Source: Flavobacteriales bacterium (GTDB taxonomy: Bacteria > Bacteroidota > Bacteroidia > Flavobacteriales > Flavobacteriaceae). From it: a stretch of DNA of 46,751 bases. Location of the stretch: assembly GCA_018335925.1 (NCBI GenBank), contig JAGXRF010000063.1, positions 1 to 46,751 of the forward strand, written 5' to 3'. Shown here one piece after another: positions 15,899-22,850 of the stretch; the stretch's first letter is position 1, and every line of letters begins with the position of its first letter. The notes beneath the pieces were generated by a model, which did not search any database, was not told the DNA's origin, and saw nothing but the letters and a program-made list of their open reading frames with translations. The position numbers were made by a program, and so were the translations under genes.

Positions 15899-16299
15899 TG
15901 GCCACTCCAGCATATCGAAAGAACACCTCAACCTTCGAGTTCACCAATCCTCACCCAAAGGGCATTAGAACGGTCGGAGACTGCGTATTCAGGGCTATAA
16001 GCATTGCGACTGGCAAAAGCTGGTTGGAGGTCTACGACGAGCTGACGGCGCTCGGTAGAGAGGCCCTAGCGCCGCCAAACGACAAAAGAGTGTTTGTCCC
16101 CTATTTGGATAAGATTGGAACACGGCTGCCTGTGATGACCAACGGCAAGCGTCTGACCGCACGACAGGTGGCACTTCTCAGTAGAGACACTTACGTTGTA
16201 CAGGTGGCAAACCATGTAGTCGCAGTCAGCGGCGGCAAGGTCAAGGACACATGGGACAGCGGCGAAAAATCAGCCTACGTCATCTGGAAAATTGCCTAA
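15898..16299 (+). CDS. Papain-like-fold hypothetical protein with Cys/His motif
   Basis: The 133-residue product has a GDCVFRAISIATGKSW helix with a Cys at its N-terminus and, near the end, ANHVVAV followed by GGKVKDTWDSG. A Cys in a helix, a later His at a strand and an Asp or Asn after it is the order of papain-like cysteine peptidases and transglutaminase-like proteins. Similar small phage proteins are of unknown function. Activity is therefore only suggested. It is translationally coupled to the 15626 gene. Confidence 0.5.
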   Translation: MATPAYRKNTSTFEFTNPHPKGIRTVGDCVFRAISIATGKSWLEVYDELTALGREALAPPNDKRVFVPYLDKIGTRLPVMTNGKRLTARQVALLSRDTYVVQVANHVVAVSGGKVKDTWDSGEKSAYVIWKIA

Positions 16300-16333
16300 A
16301 ACCAATTTCTTAACAGAATCTAACACAAAATAG

Positions 16334-16361
16334 TTGACATTATATCAAAAGGGCGTATTAT
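16334..16361 (+). promoter_or_regulatory. Second sigma70-like early promoter
   Basis: TTGACA at 16334-16339 and TATTAT at 16356-16361 are 16 bp apart. The layout, including the AAAGGCAAAAAACC leader downstream, repeats that of the promoter at 15560. Confidence 0.7.
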
Positions 16362-16402
16362 AAGAGGTAGGAACAACCAATAACGAAAGGCAAAAAACCG
16401 TT

Positions 16403-16750
16403 ATGACAACAACCAAATACTCAATCAAGCCAGGACGAATACTAACCGCATGGGACGGAATGGTTTATAACCGCCTTGGCCACACGCACCTTGTACTAGC
16501 AGTCAGCAAAGAGCCACACACTCTTGCGAGCGAAGGCAGCACCCTCTGGTATCACGTTACCACCGCAGTCATCAACGCAAACGGCAAGCCAGGACTACGA
16601 GGAGTTGACTTCTGGGTAAGTACAGATGGAAGCGTTCACCCAATCAGCACTCACCTCAACCTGCTTGACGGTGGCAACCGCTCAAACTTCTACCGCCTCC
16701 GCAAAGAATACCTTGAAAGCAAAATCAGCCAGCACGGTACTGGAGAATAA
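16403..16750 (+). CDS. Hypothetical early protein (115 aa)
   Basis: The soluble 115-residue product appears beta-rich, with a KPGRILTAWDGMVYNRLGHTHLVLAV segment resembling an SH3-like or beta-barrel fold. No family was recognised. It is the first gene after the promoter at 16334 and has the same leader as the gene at 15626. Confidence 0.7.
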   Translation: MTTTKYSIKPGRILTAWDGMVYNRLGHTHLVLAVSKEPHTLASEGSTLWYHVTTAVINANGKPGLRGVDFWVSTDGSVHPISTHLNLLDGGNRSNFYRLRKEYLESKISQHGTGE

Positions 16751-16816
16751 TCAACCAGACCTGAGCAAGTCACCAAACTGCTCAACCACACAACTTAAAC
16801 TCAAAGGAATACAATC

Positions 16817-17143
16817 ATGAACAACACATCAATCAAGACCAGCGCCAAATTAGCTTCAGAAATCAAGAAGCTTGGCTTCACCCAGAAGGCACTCAGCTGG
16901 GAGAAAGACACCTTCTTCAAAGGAATCAAGTGCCAGGACTGGCTCGGAAGCCCAACCTCAATCGTAACTGTCGAGCTGAAGATTCAGAAGTCAGCGTTTG
17001 AGGGAGGCTGGAAAGTCGGCAACGTCTCAATCGAGACTAAGAACCTTAGTTCAAAGGGAGACTTCAAAAGCGGCAAGGTTGTCATACCTCTCGCTGCACA
17101 AATTGAGTTGGCTGACTTGCTGAAGGCGGTACAGGCACTCTAG
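16817..17143 (+). CDS. Hypothetical protein (108 aa)
   Basis: The 108-residue basic protein has an N-terminal helix (ASEIKKLGFTQKAL) and a mixed beta region with many Lys and Trp residues, ending in a short helix (LADLLKAVQAL). No membrane segment and no recognised domain. The ribosome site is AAAGGAA ahead of the ATG. It belongs to the string of small early genes. Confidence 0.7.
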   Translation: MNNTSIKTSAKLASEIKKLGFTQKALSWEKDTFFKGIKCQDWLGSPTSIVTVELKIQKSAFEGGWKVGNVSIETKNLSSKGDFKSGKVVIPLAAQIELADLLKAVQAL

Positions 17144-17152
17144 GATACAATC

Positions 17153-17194
17153 AGTGACCTGTGCTATATAAGCCAGCGCTTGCTGGGGGTCACT
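17153..17194 (+). other. Two-tier hairpin in the leader of the 17245 gene
   Basis: AGTGACC/GGTCACT forms an outer 7-bp stem and CCAGC/GCTGG an inner 5-bp stem with a GCTT tetraloop. There is no T-run after it, so it is more likely a processing, stability or regulatory structure than a terminator. Confidence 0.45.
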
Positions 17195-17244
17195 CTAATA
17201 AACTGGCACTGCCTAGATACTCATTAACTAAAAGGAGAAATCAA

Positions 17245-17370
17245 ATGCAATCAACAGAAGAACTAATCGCCAACCACGAACACGGCACATACCTGGACGG
17301 TCTGAGAGACGCACTGGAAATGACCAAAGCCGAGATACGAAAAGCGATTGAAATTATCCAGAACGCCTAG
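17245..17370 (+). CDS. 41-residue hypothetical protein
   Basis: The ATG at 17245 has AAAGGAGAAA upstream. The product is a small amphipathic helical protein (DGLRDALEMTKAEIRKAIEIIQ). An extension of the frame upstream to 17161 has no ribosome site and would run through the leader hairpin, so it was discarded. No domain recognised. Confidence 0.6.
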   Translation: MQSTEELIANHEHGTYLDGLRDALEMTKAEIRKAIEIIQNA

Positions 17371-17394
17371 CCAGCAAAGGCTGAACATTAACAA

Positions 17395-17665
17395 TTGAGC
17401 GTAGTAGTGCTGGTAGTAGATTGTCGGTTATTAACGAAAGGAAGGTTATGATTGCAATATTCAATCCAGGACGACATTGGCACCAAATGGCTTGGGCTAT
17501 CGTCAACAGTGATGACGAAGCCAAGGAACTTGGTAAAGCTAACGGATTCTTTAGCTGGAAACTGGAGAAAGAATCTGAGTATAGCGGTTCAGCCTTTTGT
17601 CGGGACGTAGAGCAATTGTCTAGCGAGTAATCGCTGACAACCTGCTACTAGCACCATACGCTTAA
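17395..17665. repeat. 30-bp imperfect inverted repeat enclosing a small gene
   Basis: The left arm (17395-17425) and right arm (17636-17665) pair at 28 of 30 positions, with one bulged G at 17404, two mismatches and three G-T wobble pairs. The arms hold AGCGTA/TACGCT at the outside and ATTGTC/GACAAC at the inside. The gene at 17448-17630 lies wholly between them. The wobble pairs suggest selection on an RNA stem rather than on DNA symmetry. No clear target duplication was seen. Confidence 0.7.
17448..17630 (+). CDS. 60-residue hypothetical protein within the inverted repeat
   Basis: The ATG at 17448 has AAAGGAAGG upstream. An earlier in-frame TTG start lies inside the left repeat arm and is less likely. 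The soluble product (MIAIFNPGRHWHQMAW...) resembles a small alpha/beta fold with several aromatic residues; no family was recognised. The coding region is framed by the 30-bp repeat, so the gene may move or be expressed as a unit. Confidence 0.6.
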   Translation: MIAIFNPGRHWHQMAWAIVNSDDEAKELGKANGFFSWKLEKESEYSGSAFCRDVEQLSSE

Positions 17666-17688
17666 TAACTAAACAAAGGGTCAACAAT

Positions 17689-17847
17689 ATGAACGCAACC
17701 ACATCAAAGAAATCATCACTCACCGTAACTGCTCGCAAGGGTCAATACGTGGCAACCGAGACACTCACAAACGATAATCAAAAACGACGCTGGATTAGCC
17801 TCCTGGAAAAGAATGGCTTTCGGGTCGTGACGGGAAAGAAAATATGA
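17689..17847 (+). CDS. 52-residue basic hypothetical protein
   Basis: The frame starts after an AAAGGGTCAACAAT leader and ends by overlapping the next start (ATGA). The product begins MNATTSKKSS and contains a compact QKRRWISLLEKNGFRVVTGKK segment that could be a small nucleic-acid-binding unit. Coupling and the ribosome site support it. Confidence 0.55.
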   Translation: MNATTSKKSSLTVTARKGQYVATETLTNDNQKRRWISLLEKNGFRVVTGKKI

Positions 17848-18083
17848 AAGGCTACACAAGACCAATAATCGTAAAACTTCAAAGGCCAATATTCTCAAGT
17901 CACGGCGACGCTGGTGTGTTGATGTATGACAAGACGAGAAAGTACACCGCCGAAGTCCCCATGAACGAAAAAAGCGTCAATCAAATCTTTGGTAATCAAC
18001 TAAAGGTTTACTGGCTGGCTAGACTGCCTAAAAAGATTGGTCACGTAGTTTTAATAAAGGAAGTTGAGGAGCAATCATGGTAA
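17844..18083 (+). CDS. Hypothetical protein (79 aa)
   Basis: The 79-residue basic protein appears beta-rich, with hydrophobic strands (RPIIVKLQRPIFSS, VLIKEV). It overlaps the preceding gene by four bases (ATGA) and the next by seven. No domain was recognised. Confidence 0.6.
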   Translation: MKGYTRPIIVKLQRPIFSSHGDAGVLMYDKTRKYTAEVPMNEKSVNQIFGNQLKVYWLARLPKKIGHVVLIKEVEEQSW

Positions 18084-18484
18084 CAAAGACTATCTACTGC
18101 ACAGGCTGTGAAACCGAAGTCGAAGCTCGTCTCACCGATGGCACTGAACGCTATCCACACCGACCAGACCTAGCCGAACTTCCCTTCTGGCACTGCGATA
18201 CCTGCGGCGCATGGGTTGGCTGCCACCACAAGACTACCAATCGCACCTTACCCCTTGGCTACCTAGCCACACCAGAAATCTTGAAGGCACGAATTAAGAT
18301 TCATGACCTACTCGACCCACTGTGGAAATCGGGAATGATTAAACGAGGTCAGGCATACGCTCACATCGCTAAACGCCTGGGCTATCAGTACCACACTGGC
18401 GAGATTAAGAGTCTGGAGGAAGCTCGCACGGTCTACCAGATAGTCGCAGATTTACATAATCAATTACTAAAGGAGTCGTTATGA
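18077..18484 (+). CDS. DUF3268-like zinc-finger protein
   Basis: The 135-residue product has CTGC and CDTC pairs (with a preceding WH), then GAWVGCH, RTLPLGYLATPE and a helical part with LLDPLWK and RGQAYAHIAKRLG. This order is that of the DUF3268 zinc-finger phage and plasmid family, known only as a conserved accessory protein. Four Cys residues would bind one zinc. It overlaps both neighbours by a few bases. Confidence 0.75.
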   Translation: MVTKTIYCTGCETEVEARLTDGTERYPHRPDLAELPFWHCDTCGAWVGCHHKTTNRTLPLGYLATPEILKARIKIHDLLDPLWKSGMIKRGQAYAHIAKRLGYQYHTGEIKSLEEARTVYQIVADLHNQLLKESL

Positions 18485-18822
18485 TAACCACAATATCAAG
18501 TCACAAGCGAGCTGCCACGATGTACAGCTTCGACAACGGCAATCAGGTTTCCATTGTCTTCGGTGGCGGCAGCTACTCAGACAACCACGAGAGGCTGAGT
18601 GAGATACATGAATCACTCACCAATCATGACGGCAGCCCACCAATATCAGCCGAAGCTACGGTAGAATCAAAGACCGTCGAGATTATGGTCTTCGGCCACC
18701 ACAAGTTTGAGGATTGGTTTATTCAACAGTATGACAATAACCCTGCTGGCTACATATCAGTTGAAGCAATCCCATTGATTCTGGCTCAGGCCGACAGTCG
18801 TAAATACAAAGGAGGTGAATAA
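18481..18822 (+). CDS. Hypothetical protein (113 aa)
   Basis: The 113-residue protein is beta-rich at the N-terminus (TMYSFDNGNQVSIVFGGGSYS) with a following helical stretch near residues 75-105. No catalytic motif was recognised. Four-base overlap with the upstream gene (ATGA) and one-base overlap downstream (TAATG) indicate coupled translation. Confidence 0.65.
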   Translation: MITTISSHKRAATMYSFDNGNQVSIVFGGGSYSDNHERLSEIHESLTNHDGSPPISAEATVESKTVEIMVFGHHKFEDWFIQQYDNNPAGYISVEAIPLILAQADSRKYKGGE

Positions 18823-19046
18823 TGGCCTACGCATACAAGAAAGTAATCCAGCACAAGAACGTCCGATACGATTACAGCTTGAATCGTGCAAATAGTAAAG
18901 AGTCTCAGATTCTAGCTTTTGACACAAAGAACCTATCGGCTCAATACAAAGTTGTAGCCGCAATTGATGAGCGAACCAACCAAATCACTTACCTGGTTGA
19001 ATTACCTCAAAAAGTTAAAGAAGCAATCGAAAGGCTGGTGTCATGA
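18822..19046 (+). CDS. Hypothetical protein (74 aa)
   Basis: The 74-residue basic product contains alternating strands and a short C-terminal helix (PQKVKEAIERLV). An AGGAGGTGAATA site sits just before the start, the strongest in this cluster. It overlaps its neighbours by one and four bases. Function unknown. Confidence 0.65.
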   Translation: MAYAYKKVIQHKNVRYDYSLNRANSKESQILAFDTKNLSAQYKVVAAIDERTNQITYLVELPQKVKEAIERLVS

Positions 19047-19276
19047 AACTAGTATTTGGCGATATTGTCGTCGTAGAAAATAACCTCATCGGAGTGGTCG
19101 TAAAGAACTGGGGTCGTGGCAGCAACGGCCGAGAGCCACACGTTGAGGTGTATGTCCGTAGCTACCGAACCATTCAGGAATATCCCATCAGTGAGGTAGA
19201 GCGATACCTCGTGCGCCACAAAGAGCTGAGTGATGAGGATATGGAGTATCAGGAAATGGCGGTCGAGCAGGAATGA
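19043..19276 (+). CDS. Hypothetical SH3-like barrel protein (77 aa)
   Basis: The first 45 residues of this 77-residue protein (LVFGDIVVVENNLIGVVVKNWGRG) have the pattern of a small beta-barrel such as KOW or SH3-like folds. The C-terminus is acidic and helical. The call is fold-level only. It is coupled to its neighbours by four-base overlaps. Confidence 0.6.
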   Translation: MKLVFGDIVVVENNLIGVVVKNWGRGSNGREPHVEVYVRSYRTIQEYPISEVERYLVRHKELSDEDMEYQEMAVEQE

Positions 19277-19566
19277 ATATGTTTACACCCGTCATTTTAG
19301 GAAAGTGGGACTTTGAAGCTCACGAGTATGTGAAACATGACGTACCTGAAAATATGACTATCGTTCTCTATTCGACCAATATGGATTTGCCAATTAACTG
19401 TTCAAACTGTTTCAAGAATATGACGTTTGGCGATGGTTACACATCAAGGACGATTCATAACCCAACAGGCTTCGGCTTTCCAGTTTGTGAAGACTGTTAC
19501 GAAGAAGAAGTCGCCCAGGAGAAAAATAATAAGGAGATTGAAAATGCCAACCAAGAAATCAACTAA
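19273..19566 (+). CDS. Small zinc-ribbon-like protein
   Basis: The 97-residue protein has two Cys pairs, NCSNC (residues about 40) and VCEDC (about 77), separated by about 35 residues, consistent with a zinc ribbon. The first 35 residues are beta-prone and the C-terminus is a charged helix rich in Glu, Lys and Asn. No family name can be given. It overlaps the 19544 gene by 23 bases. Confidence 0.6.
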   Translation: MNMFTPVILGKWDFEAHEYVKHDVPENMTIVLYSTNMDLPINCSNCFKNMTFGDGYTSRTIHNPTGFGFPVCEDCYEEEVAQEKNNKEIENANQEIN

Positions 19567-19855
19567 AACTGAAGACGAATTAAAAAAGACGGTCATCGTC
19601 ACGCTATATCTGGATAACCCACACGAGCCAATGATTAGGGTTGCAATGCCACTGAAGCAAGCCAAGGAAATGCGAGCCACGCTCATGAGCGGCATTCCCT
19701 ACCTGTTCAACAACCCAGTCTATGCAAGTGTGTCTCACGACATTGCCAGTGAACAGCCAACTCACCTGCTGAAAGATGAGCGTAAGGGTCTTTCGATTAT
19801 TATTAACCCACGCAACTGGACACACATTTACATTGACCAGTACAGGGAGCGGTAA
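19544..19855 (+). CDS. Hypothetical protein (103 aa)
   Basis: The start at 19544 is chosen for AAGGAG upstream; a longer frame from 19427 lies over the preceding gene and has no ribosome site. The 103-residue protein is basic at the N-terminus (MPTKKSTK) and then alternates strands and helices (TVIVTLYLDNP, LKQAKEMRATLMSG). Function unknown. It is coupled to the next gene by a one-base overlap. Confidence 0.65.
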   Translation: MPTKKSTKTEDELKKTVIVTLYLDNPHEPMIRVAMPLKQAKEMRATLMSGIPYLFNNPVYASVSHDIASEQPTHLLKDERKGLSIIINPRNWTHIYIDQYRER

Positions 19856-20082
19856 TGCTGATGGAGTTTCACAAAAATCCCACTGGCGACATCTACCGCA
19901 TTATGGACGAGTCAGGATTGACCCTGCCTAATCTGCAACGCTCTGACCGTTCGCAAACCAAGACGGTGCAGGCGGTCAGGCTCGACATGGCCGATGGCTT
20001 AAAAAAATATATCAAGTACCGTGACCAGCAGATTATCGAAAAGTACAAGCGTGAGCATGGTATCGAGGAGGAGCGGATATGA
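19855..20082 (+). CDS. Hypothetical protein (75 aa)
   Basis: The soluble 75-residue protein has a helical C-terminal half (DGLKKYIKYRDQQIIEKYK) with many charged residues and a GGGAGCGG ribosome site. It is in the coupled string of small genes with no recognised domain. Confidence 0.6.
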   Translation: MLMEFHKNPTGDIYRIMDESGLTLPNLQRSDRSQTKTVQAVRLDMADGLKKYIKYRDQQIIEKYKREHGIEEERI

Positions 20083-20480
20083 GAGAGCTAAAGTTTAGAG
20101 CCTATGTTCAAGAGCTGAATCGAATGACTTATTTTCACCTTGATAAAGATGAAGGTATCGTACATGACGATGAAACCCTGGAATCAAATCAAATCTTTAC
20201 AATCTCTGAACCACTGCAATATACGGGAATCAAAGACGATAATGGTGTTGAAATCTATGAGGGAGACATCGTCAAAGCCGTTAATTATATTGGTGTTGTC
20301 GAGTGGTTTGATGATTTGAAATGGGACGGTGCTGGTTCAAACCACCCAGGATTTTACTGCAAGGAGTGGTTCGAGTACGACGACCCAGGAGAACTTTCAT
20401 ATCATTATGGATTTGATGATTGCGAAGTAGTTGGCAACATCTACCAAAACCCAGAATTAATAAAAGGAGAAAAGAAATGA
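20079..20480 (+). CDS. YopX-like protein
   Basis: The 133-residue product has the YopX family sequence order: RELKFRAYVQELNRM at the start, LQYTGIKDDNGVEIYEGDIVKA in the middle, and VVGNIYQNPELIK at the end. YopX-like proteins are common in phages of Firmicutes and other bacteria, form small beta-rich oligomers and have no established activity. It overlaps the preceding gene by four bases and the following by four. Confidence 0.8.
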   Translation: MRELKFRAYVQELNRMTYFHLDKDEGIVHDDETLESNQIFTISEPLQYTGIKDDNGVEIYEGDIVKAVNYIGVVEWFDDLKWDGAGSNHPGFYCKEWFEYDDPGELSYHYGFDDCEVVGNIYQNPELIKGEKK

Positions 20481-20638
20481 CATCACAATATCAAACCGCT
20501 AGTCTAGACCAAGAGCTTGTCGAAGACCTGAAGAAGATTTATAAAGAGCAGGTACAACCACTCGGAATCGTAAAGAAGTTCTCAGTGCCAGTTGTTATCA
20601 GGTATCTGGTTAATAAAAATAAGGAGAGTCAATCATGA
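20477..20638 (+). CDS. 53-residue ribbon-helix-helix-like protein
   Basis: With the start at 20477 (AAAGGAGAAAAG upstream), the product has the pattern of a ribbon-helix-helix DNA-binding protein: TASLDQELVEDLKKIYKE followed by VVIRYLV near the end. The match is by pattern only. It could be a transcriptional regulator of the early genes. Confidence 0.55.
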   Translation: MTSQYQTASLDQELVEDLKKIYKEQVQPLGIVKKFSVPVVIRYLVNKNKESQS

Positions 20639-20736
20639 GTGAAATATTTGGTGGAATCCTGTTCTGGATTGTTATGGCTGCGGTCATCGTATTCCTAGCC
20701 TATTACGCTTTCGGTGGAGGCAACAGGAAGCAATGA
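20635..20736 (+). CDS. 33-residue single-pass membrane peptide
   Basis: The product is MSEIFGGILFWIVMAA... followed by a long hydrophobic helix and a short basic tail (GGGNRKQ). AAGGAG lies 9 bases before the ATG and the gene overlaps the glycosyltransferase start by four bases (ATGA). The tight coupling suggests it works with that membrane enzyme, perhaps as a small subunit. Confidence 0.6.
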   Translation: MSEIFGGILFWIVMAAVIVFLAYYAFGGGNRKQ

Positions 20737-22154
20737 ACCCCATCGACGCCTTTATGGTAGTGGTGATTATTCTTAATCTCACCTACCTATATTTCTGGGG
20801 GGTGGCGGCATTCGCCATCTCCAAGGGTCATATCGACCGAACGGCCGTGTCTAACAAAGAGATTGGCCGACTGCTAAAGCGACGGCTCAAGTCACGCCAC
20901 CCAATCCTATTCGTGATTCAGATTACGACCAAAGGTGGGTCAGTAGCAGTGGTTCGGCGTGGGATTGAGTATGCGATAAAAGCCGTTGGCAAATATCCGA
21001 TTCTTAAACACGTTGTTTCAGTCGAGGTAATCACCGAGGAGATGGAAGATAAGCTGGCGCTCGATAGAGAGTTCGCTGACGCACCAATCCCCGTGACAAC
21101 TTACATATTGCCTGCTGACTATCAGACGCCCAATGGAACGCAGCTCAAGGCTCGTGCCTTGCACTACATGGTTGAGATTCACCGACAGACTCCTCGTAAT
21201 TCGTATATCGTGCATTACGACGAAGAATCTGTCTTTACCGAAGACAACCTGGCTCGCCTGGTGCGTAACCTGCTGAAGAAGCCATTGGGTATCTCTGAGG
21301 GTTCAATCAGCTATCCATTAGAGTGGGAAGATTCTCACATCATGTGTCGGACGATGGAATCCAGTCGGCCATTTGGTTGCCATGAGTGCTACCTGATGAT
21401 GACCAACCCTGCTCCACTTCATCTTCACGGGTCAAACCTCGTCGTGCAGGAACGACTCGAAAATAAGATTGGGTGGGACATCGGAACACTAGGTGACAAA
21501 CCGCTCATCGCAGAAGACCTGGTATTTGGCCTGATGTTCTTCCTGAAGTTTGGAAAGAAGTCGTTTGGCTGGCACGGTGTCGAGATGATTGAACAGCCAC
21601 CGTTCACGGTCAAGGCTGCGTACAAACAACGGGAGCGATGGGTTCTTGGGGCGCTGCAAGGTGTGGCTCATGTCCGTAGCCTGCCTGAGTGGAAGAAGCT
21701 ATCGTTAGGAGAGCGGATTAAGATTCAGTTGGTGATTCGACTTCGTGTCCTCACCTACGCCATCGGACTGCCCGTGTCTATCATTTCACTGGTACTACTG
21801 ATGTTTTATGTCGGTTATAACTTTACATCGTTCCTGATTGGCACTGAGGCTCTCAACCCACTGACAATTGCGGCCATTCCAGGCCTTGCTATGTGGCTAG
21901 GAGCTAATCAAATTGGTTTATGGCAGAACCTACGCTATACCAAAAAGAACGTGCCTCAGAAGCTCTTAGAACACGCCAAAGTTTTGGTTATGACACCCTT
22001 CAGTGGATTGTTCGATACAGCTGGCCCTGCCGTAGCTTCTATTAAGTGGCTATTTGGAGTCAGGGGAATGGCCTGGATTCCAACTCCAAAGGCGGTCGGA
22101 CAGAAGTTTGAGGAGCGTACAAATAGTCTTGTGGTTGAAGGCGATATTGCATAG
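20733..22154 (+). CDS. Membrane family-2-like glycosyltransferase
   Basis: The 473-residue product has an N-terminal transmembrane segment, a cytoplasmic catalytic domain and two C-terminal membrane spans at about 340-365 and 385-405. Catalytic motifs in order: HYDEES at 161-166 (DxD-like), EDLVFG at 261-266 (acceptor-activating Asp) and QRERW at 299-303, the Q(Q/R)xRW signature of processive GT2 enzymes. The overall order resembles the Egghead-like beta-mannosyltransferases. It likely transfers a sugar to a lipid or surface glycan. Phages use such enzymes to modify host receptors against superinfection or to decorate virions. It ends the accessory region before the RNA island. Confidence 0.7.
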   Translation: MNPIDAFMVVVIILNLTYLYFWGVAAFAISKGHIDRTAVSNKEIGRLLKRRLKSRHPILFVIQITTKGGSVAVVRRGIEYAIKAVGKYPILKHVVSVEVITEEMEDKLALDREFADAPIPVTTYILPADYQTPNGTQLKARALHYMVEIHRQTPRNSYIVHYDEESVFTEDNLARLVRNLLKKPLGISEGSISYPLEWEDSHIMCRTMESSRPFGCHECYLMMTNPAPLHLHGSNLVVQERLENKIGWDIGTLGDKPLIAEDLVFGLMFFLKFGKKSFGWHGVEMIEQPPFTVKAAYKQRERWVLGALQGVAHVRSLPEWKKLSLGERIKIQLVIRLRVLTYAIGLPVSIISLVLLMFYVGYNFTSFLIGTEALNPLTIAAIPGLAMWLGANQIGLWQNLRYTKKNVPQKLLEHAKVLVMTPFSGLFDTAGPAVASIKWLFGVRGMAWIPTPKAVGQKFEERTNSLVVEGDIA

Positions 22155-22165
22155 AATAATCTCAT

Positions 22166-22182
22166 AAGATTGTTTCAATCTT
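22166..22182. other. Small hairpin after the glycosyltransferase gene
   Basis: AAGATTG/CAATCTT pairs over a TTT loop. There is no T-run. It sits 12 bases after the glycosyltransferase stop and may mark mRNA ends or processing. Confidence 0.35.
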
Positions 22183-22210
22183 CGTACATCGCTATCAGAA
22201 AGTTAGTTTA

Positions 22211-22313
22211 GTATCTTACACACAGCCCTGTTCACAACGTAATGCCCAAAAAAACGTAGAGCTGTGAGTTGATAACAGCAAGAAGTCCTTTTCACGAAGG
22301 GCTTTTTGTTTTG
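22211..22313 (+). ncRNA. Putative structured non-coding RNA 2
   Basis: A hairpin CACAGC (22221-22226)/GCTGTG (22261-22266) with an inner ACGT/ACGT stem is followed by a perfect-looking terminator: AAGTCCTT (22283-22290) and AAGGGCTT (22297-22304) with T-rich tail. No gene fits here. The 5' end is not defined; no good promoter was found close to it. Confidence 0.4.
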
Positions 22314-22337
22314 TCATAAATAAGGTATCATTCAGAT

Positions 22338-22440
22338 ATGATTTTTACATGGCAAGATAATCAGCCAGGAAGCACGACACAAGGGGTCTGATTTTTAGTT
22401 GCATTGTAAAAACATAGAAAGACCCCGACGGGTCTTATTT
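22338..22440 (+). ncRNA. Putative structured non-coding RNA / tRNA-array leader
   Basis: ATGATTTTTACA (22338-22349) pairs with TGTAAAAACAT (22405-22415) with one bulge, and inside it GCAA..AATCAG pairs with CTGATT..TTGC. This long stem is followed by AAGACCC/GGGTCTT (22419-22436), a terminator with a weak T-run. It lies directly before the first tRNA gene. The terminator could limit reading into the tRNA array. Confidence 0.4.
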
Positions 22441-22446
22441 TAATTT

Positions 22447-22521
22447 CAGGATATAGCTCATCAGCAGAGCGCTCGCCCTGGGAGCGAGAGGCAGAGGGGG
22501 CAGCACCTTCTATCCTGACCA
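22447..22521 (+). tRNA. tRNA-Pro (anticodon TGG), non-standard loops
   Basis: The fold is complete: acceptor CAGGATA/TATCCTG, D stem GCTC/GAGC, anticodon stem CTCGC/GCGAG with loop CCTGGGA giving TGG, T stem GAGGG/CCTTC and an encoded CCA. The D loop (ATCAGCA) has no GG and the T loop (GGCAGCA) has no TTC, so the usual elbow contact cannot form. Either a divergent functional tRNA or a tRNA-like element. Confidence 0.6.
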
Positions 22522-22526
22522 AATAT

Positions 22527-22601
22527 CCTAATGTAGCTCAACGGTAGAGCGTTCGATTGTTAATCGAAGGGTTGGTGGTTCGAGTCCACCCGTTAGGGCC
22601 A
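22527..22601 (+). tRNA. tRNA-Asn (anticodon GTT)
   Basis: Acceptor CCTAATG/CGTTAGG (one wobble), D stem GCTC/GAGC with loop AACGGTA, anticodon stem TTCGA/TCGAA with loop TTGTTAA, T stem GGTGG/CCACC with TTCGAGT loop, discriminator G and encoded CCA. All standard features are present. Confidence 0.9.
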
Positions 22602-22604
22602 TGT

Positions 22605-22679
22605 GTGGGTTTAGTGTTAATGGTAGCACGGCGGTCTCCAAAACCGTTAGAGAAAGTTCGAGTCTTTCAACCTATGCCA
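22605..22679 (+). tRNA. tRNA-Trp (anticodon CCA)
   Basis: Acceptor GTGGGTT/AACCTAT with wobbles, D stem GTGT/GCAC, anticodon stem GCGGT/ACCGT with loop CTCCAAA, T stem GAAAG/CTTTC with TTCGAGT loop, discriminator G and CCA. CCA reads UGG only, and TGA is used as a stop in this genome. Confidence 0.88.
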
Positions 22680-22682
22680 AAT

Positions 22683-22757
22683 GACCTCATAGTATAACGG
22701 CTAGTATGTCTCGTTGTCTGCGAGTGGGTCGGGGTTCGATTCCCCGTGGGGTCGCCA
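22683..22757 (+). tRNA. tRNA-Asp (anticodon GTC)
   Basis: Acceptor GACCTCA/TGGGGTC, D stem GTAT/GTAT with a GG-containing loop, anticodon loop TTGTCTG in a stem with one mismatch, T stem CGGGG/CCCCG with TTCGATT loop, discriminator G and CCA. Confidence 0.88.
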
Positions 22758-22760
22758 CAT

Positions 22761-22835
22761 ACACGTGTCGTCTAACTGGTAGGACACTAGATTTTGGCTC
22801 TAGCAATCGGGGTTCGAGTCCCTGCGTGTGTACCA
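22761..22835 (+). tRNA. tRNA-Gln (anticodon TTG)
   Basis: Acceptor ACACGTG/CGTGTGT, D stem GTCT/GGAC, anticodon stem CTAGA/TCTAG with loop TTTTGGC, T stem CGGGG/CCCTG with TTCGAGT loop, discriminator A and CCA. Confidence 0.88.
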
Positions 22836-22850
22836 TGATATTATTAATTC

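Noticed and set aside
22166..22182. Terminator for the glycosyltransferase gene
   Set aside because: The hairpin has no T-run after it; reported only as a structure.
22605..22679. Possible TGA recoding linked to the phage tRNA-Trp
   Set aside because: The anticodon is CCA, which reads UGG only, and TGA is used as an ordinary stop at many ATGA gene junctions.
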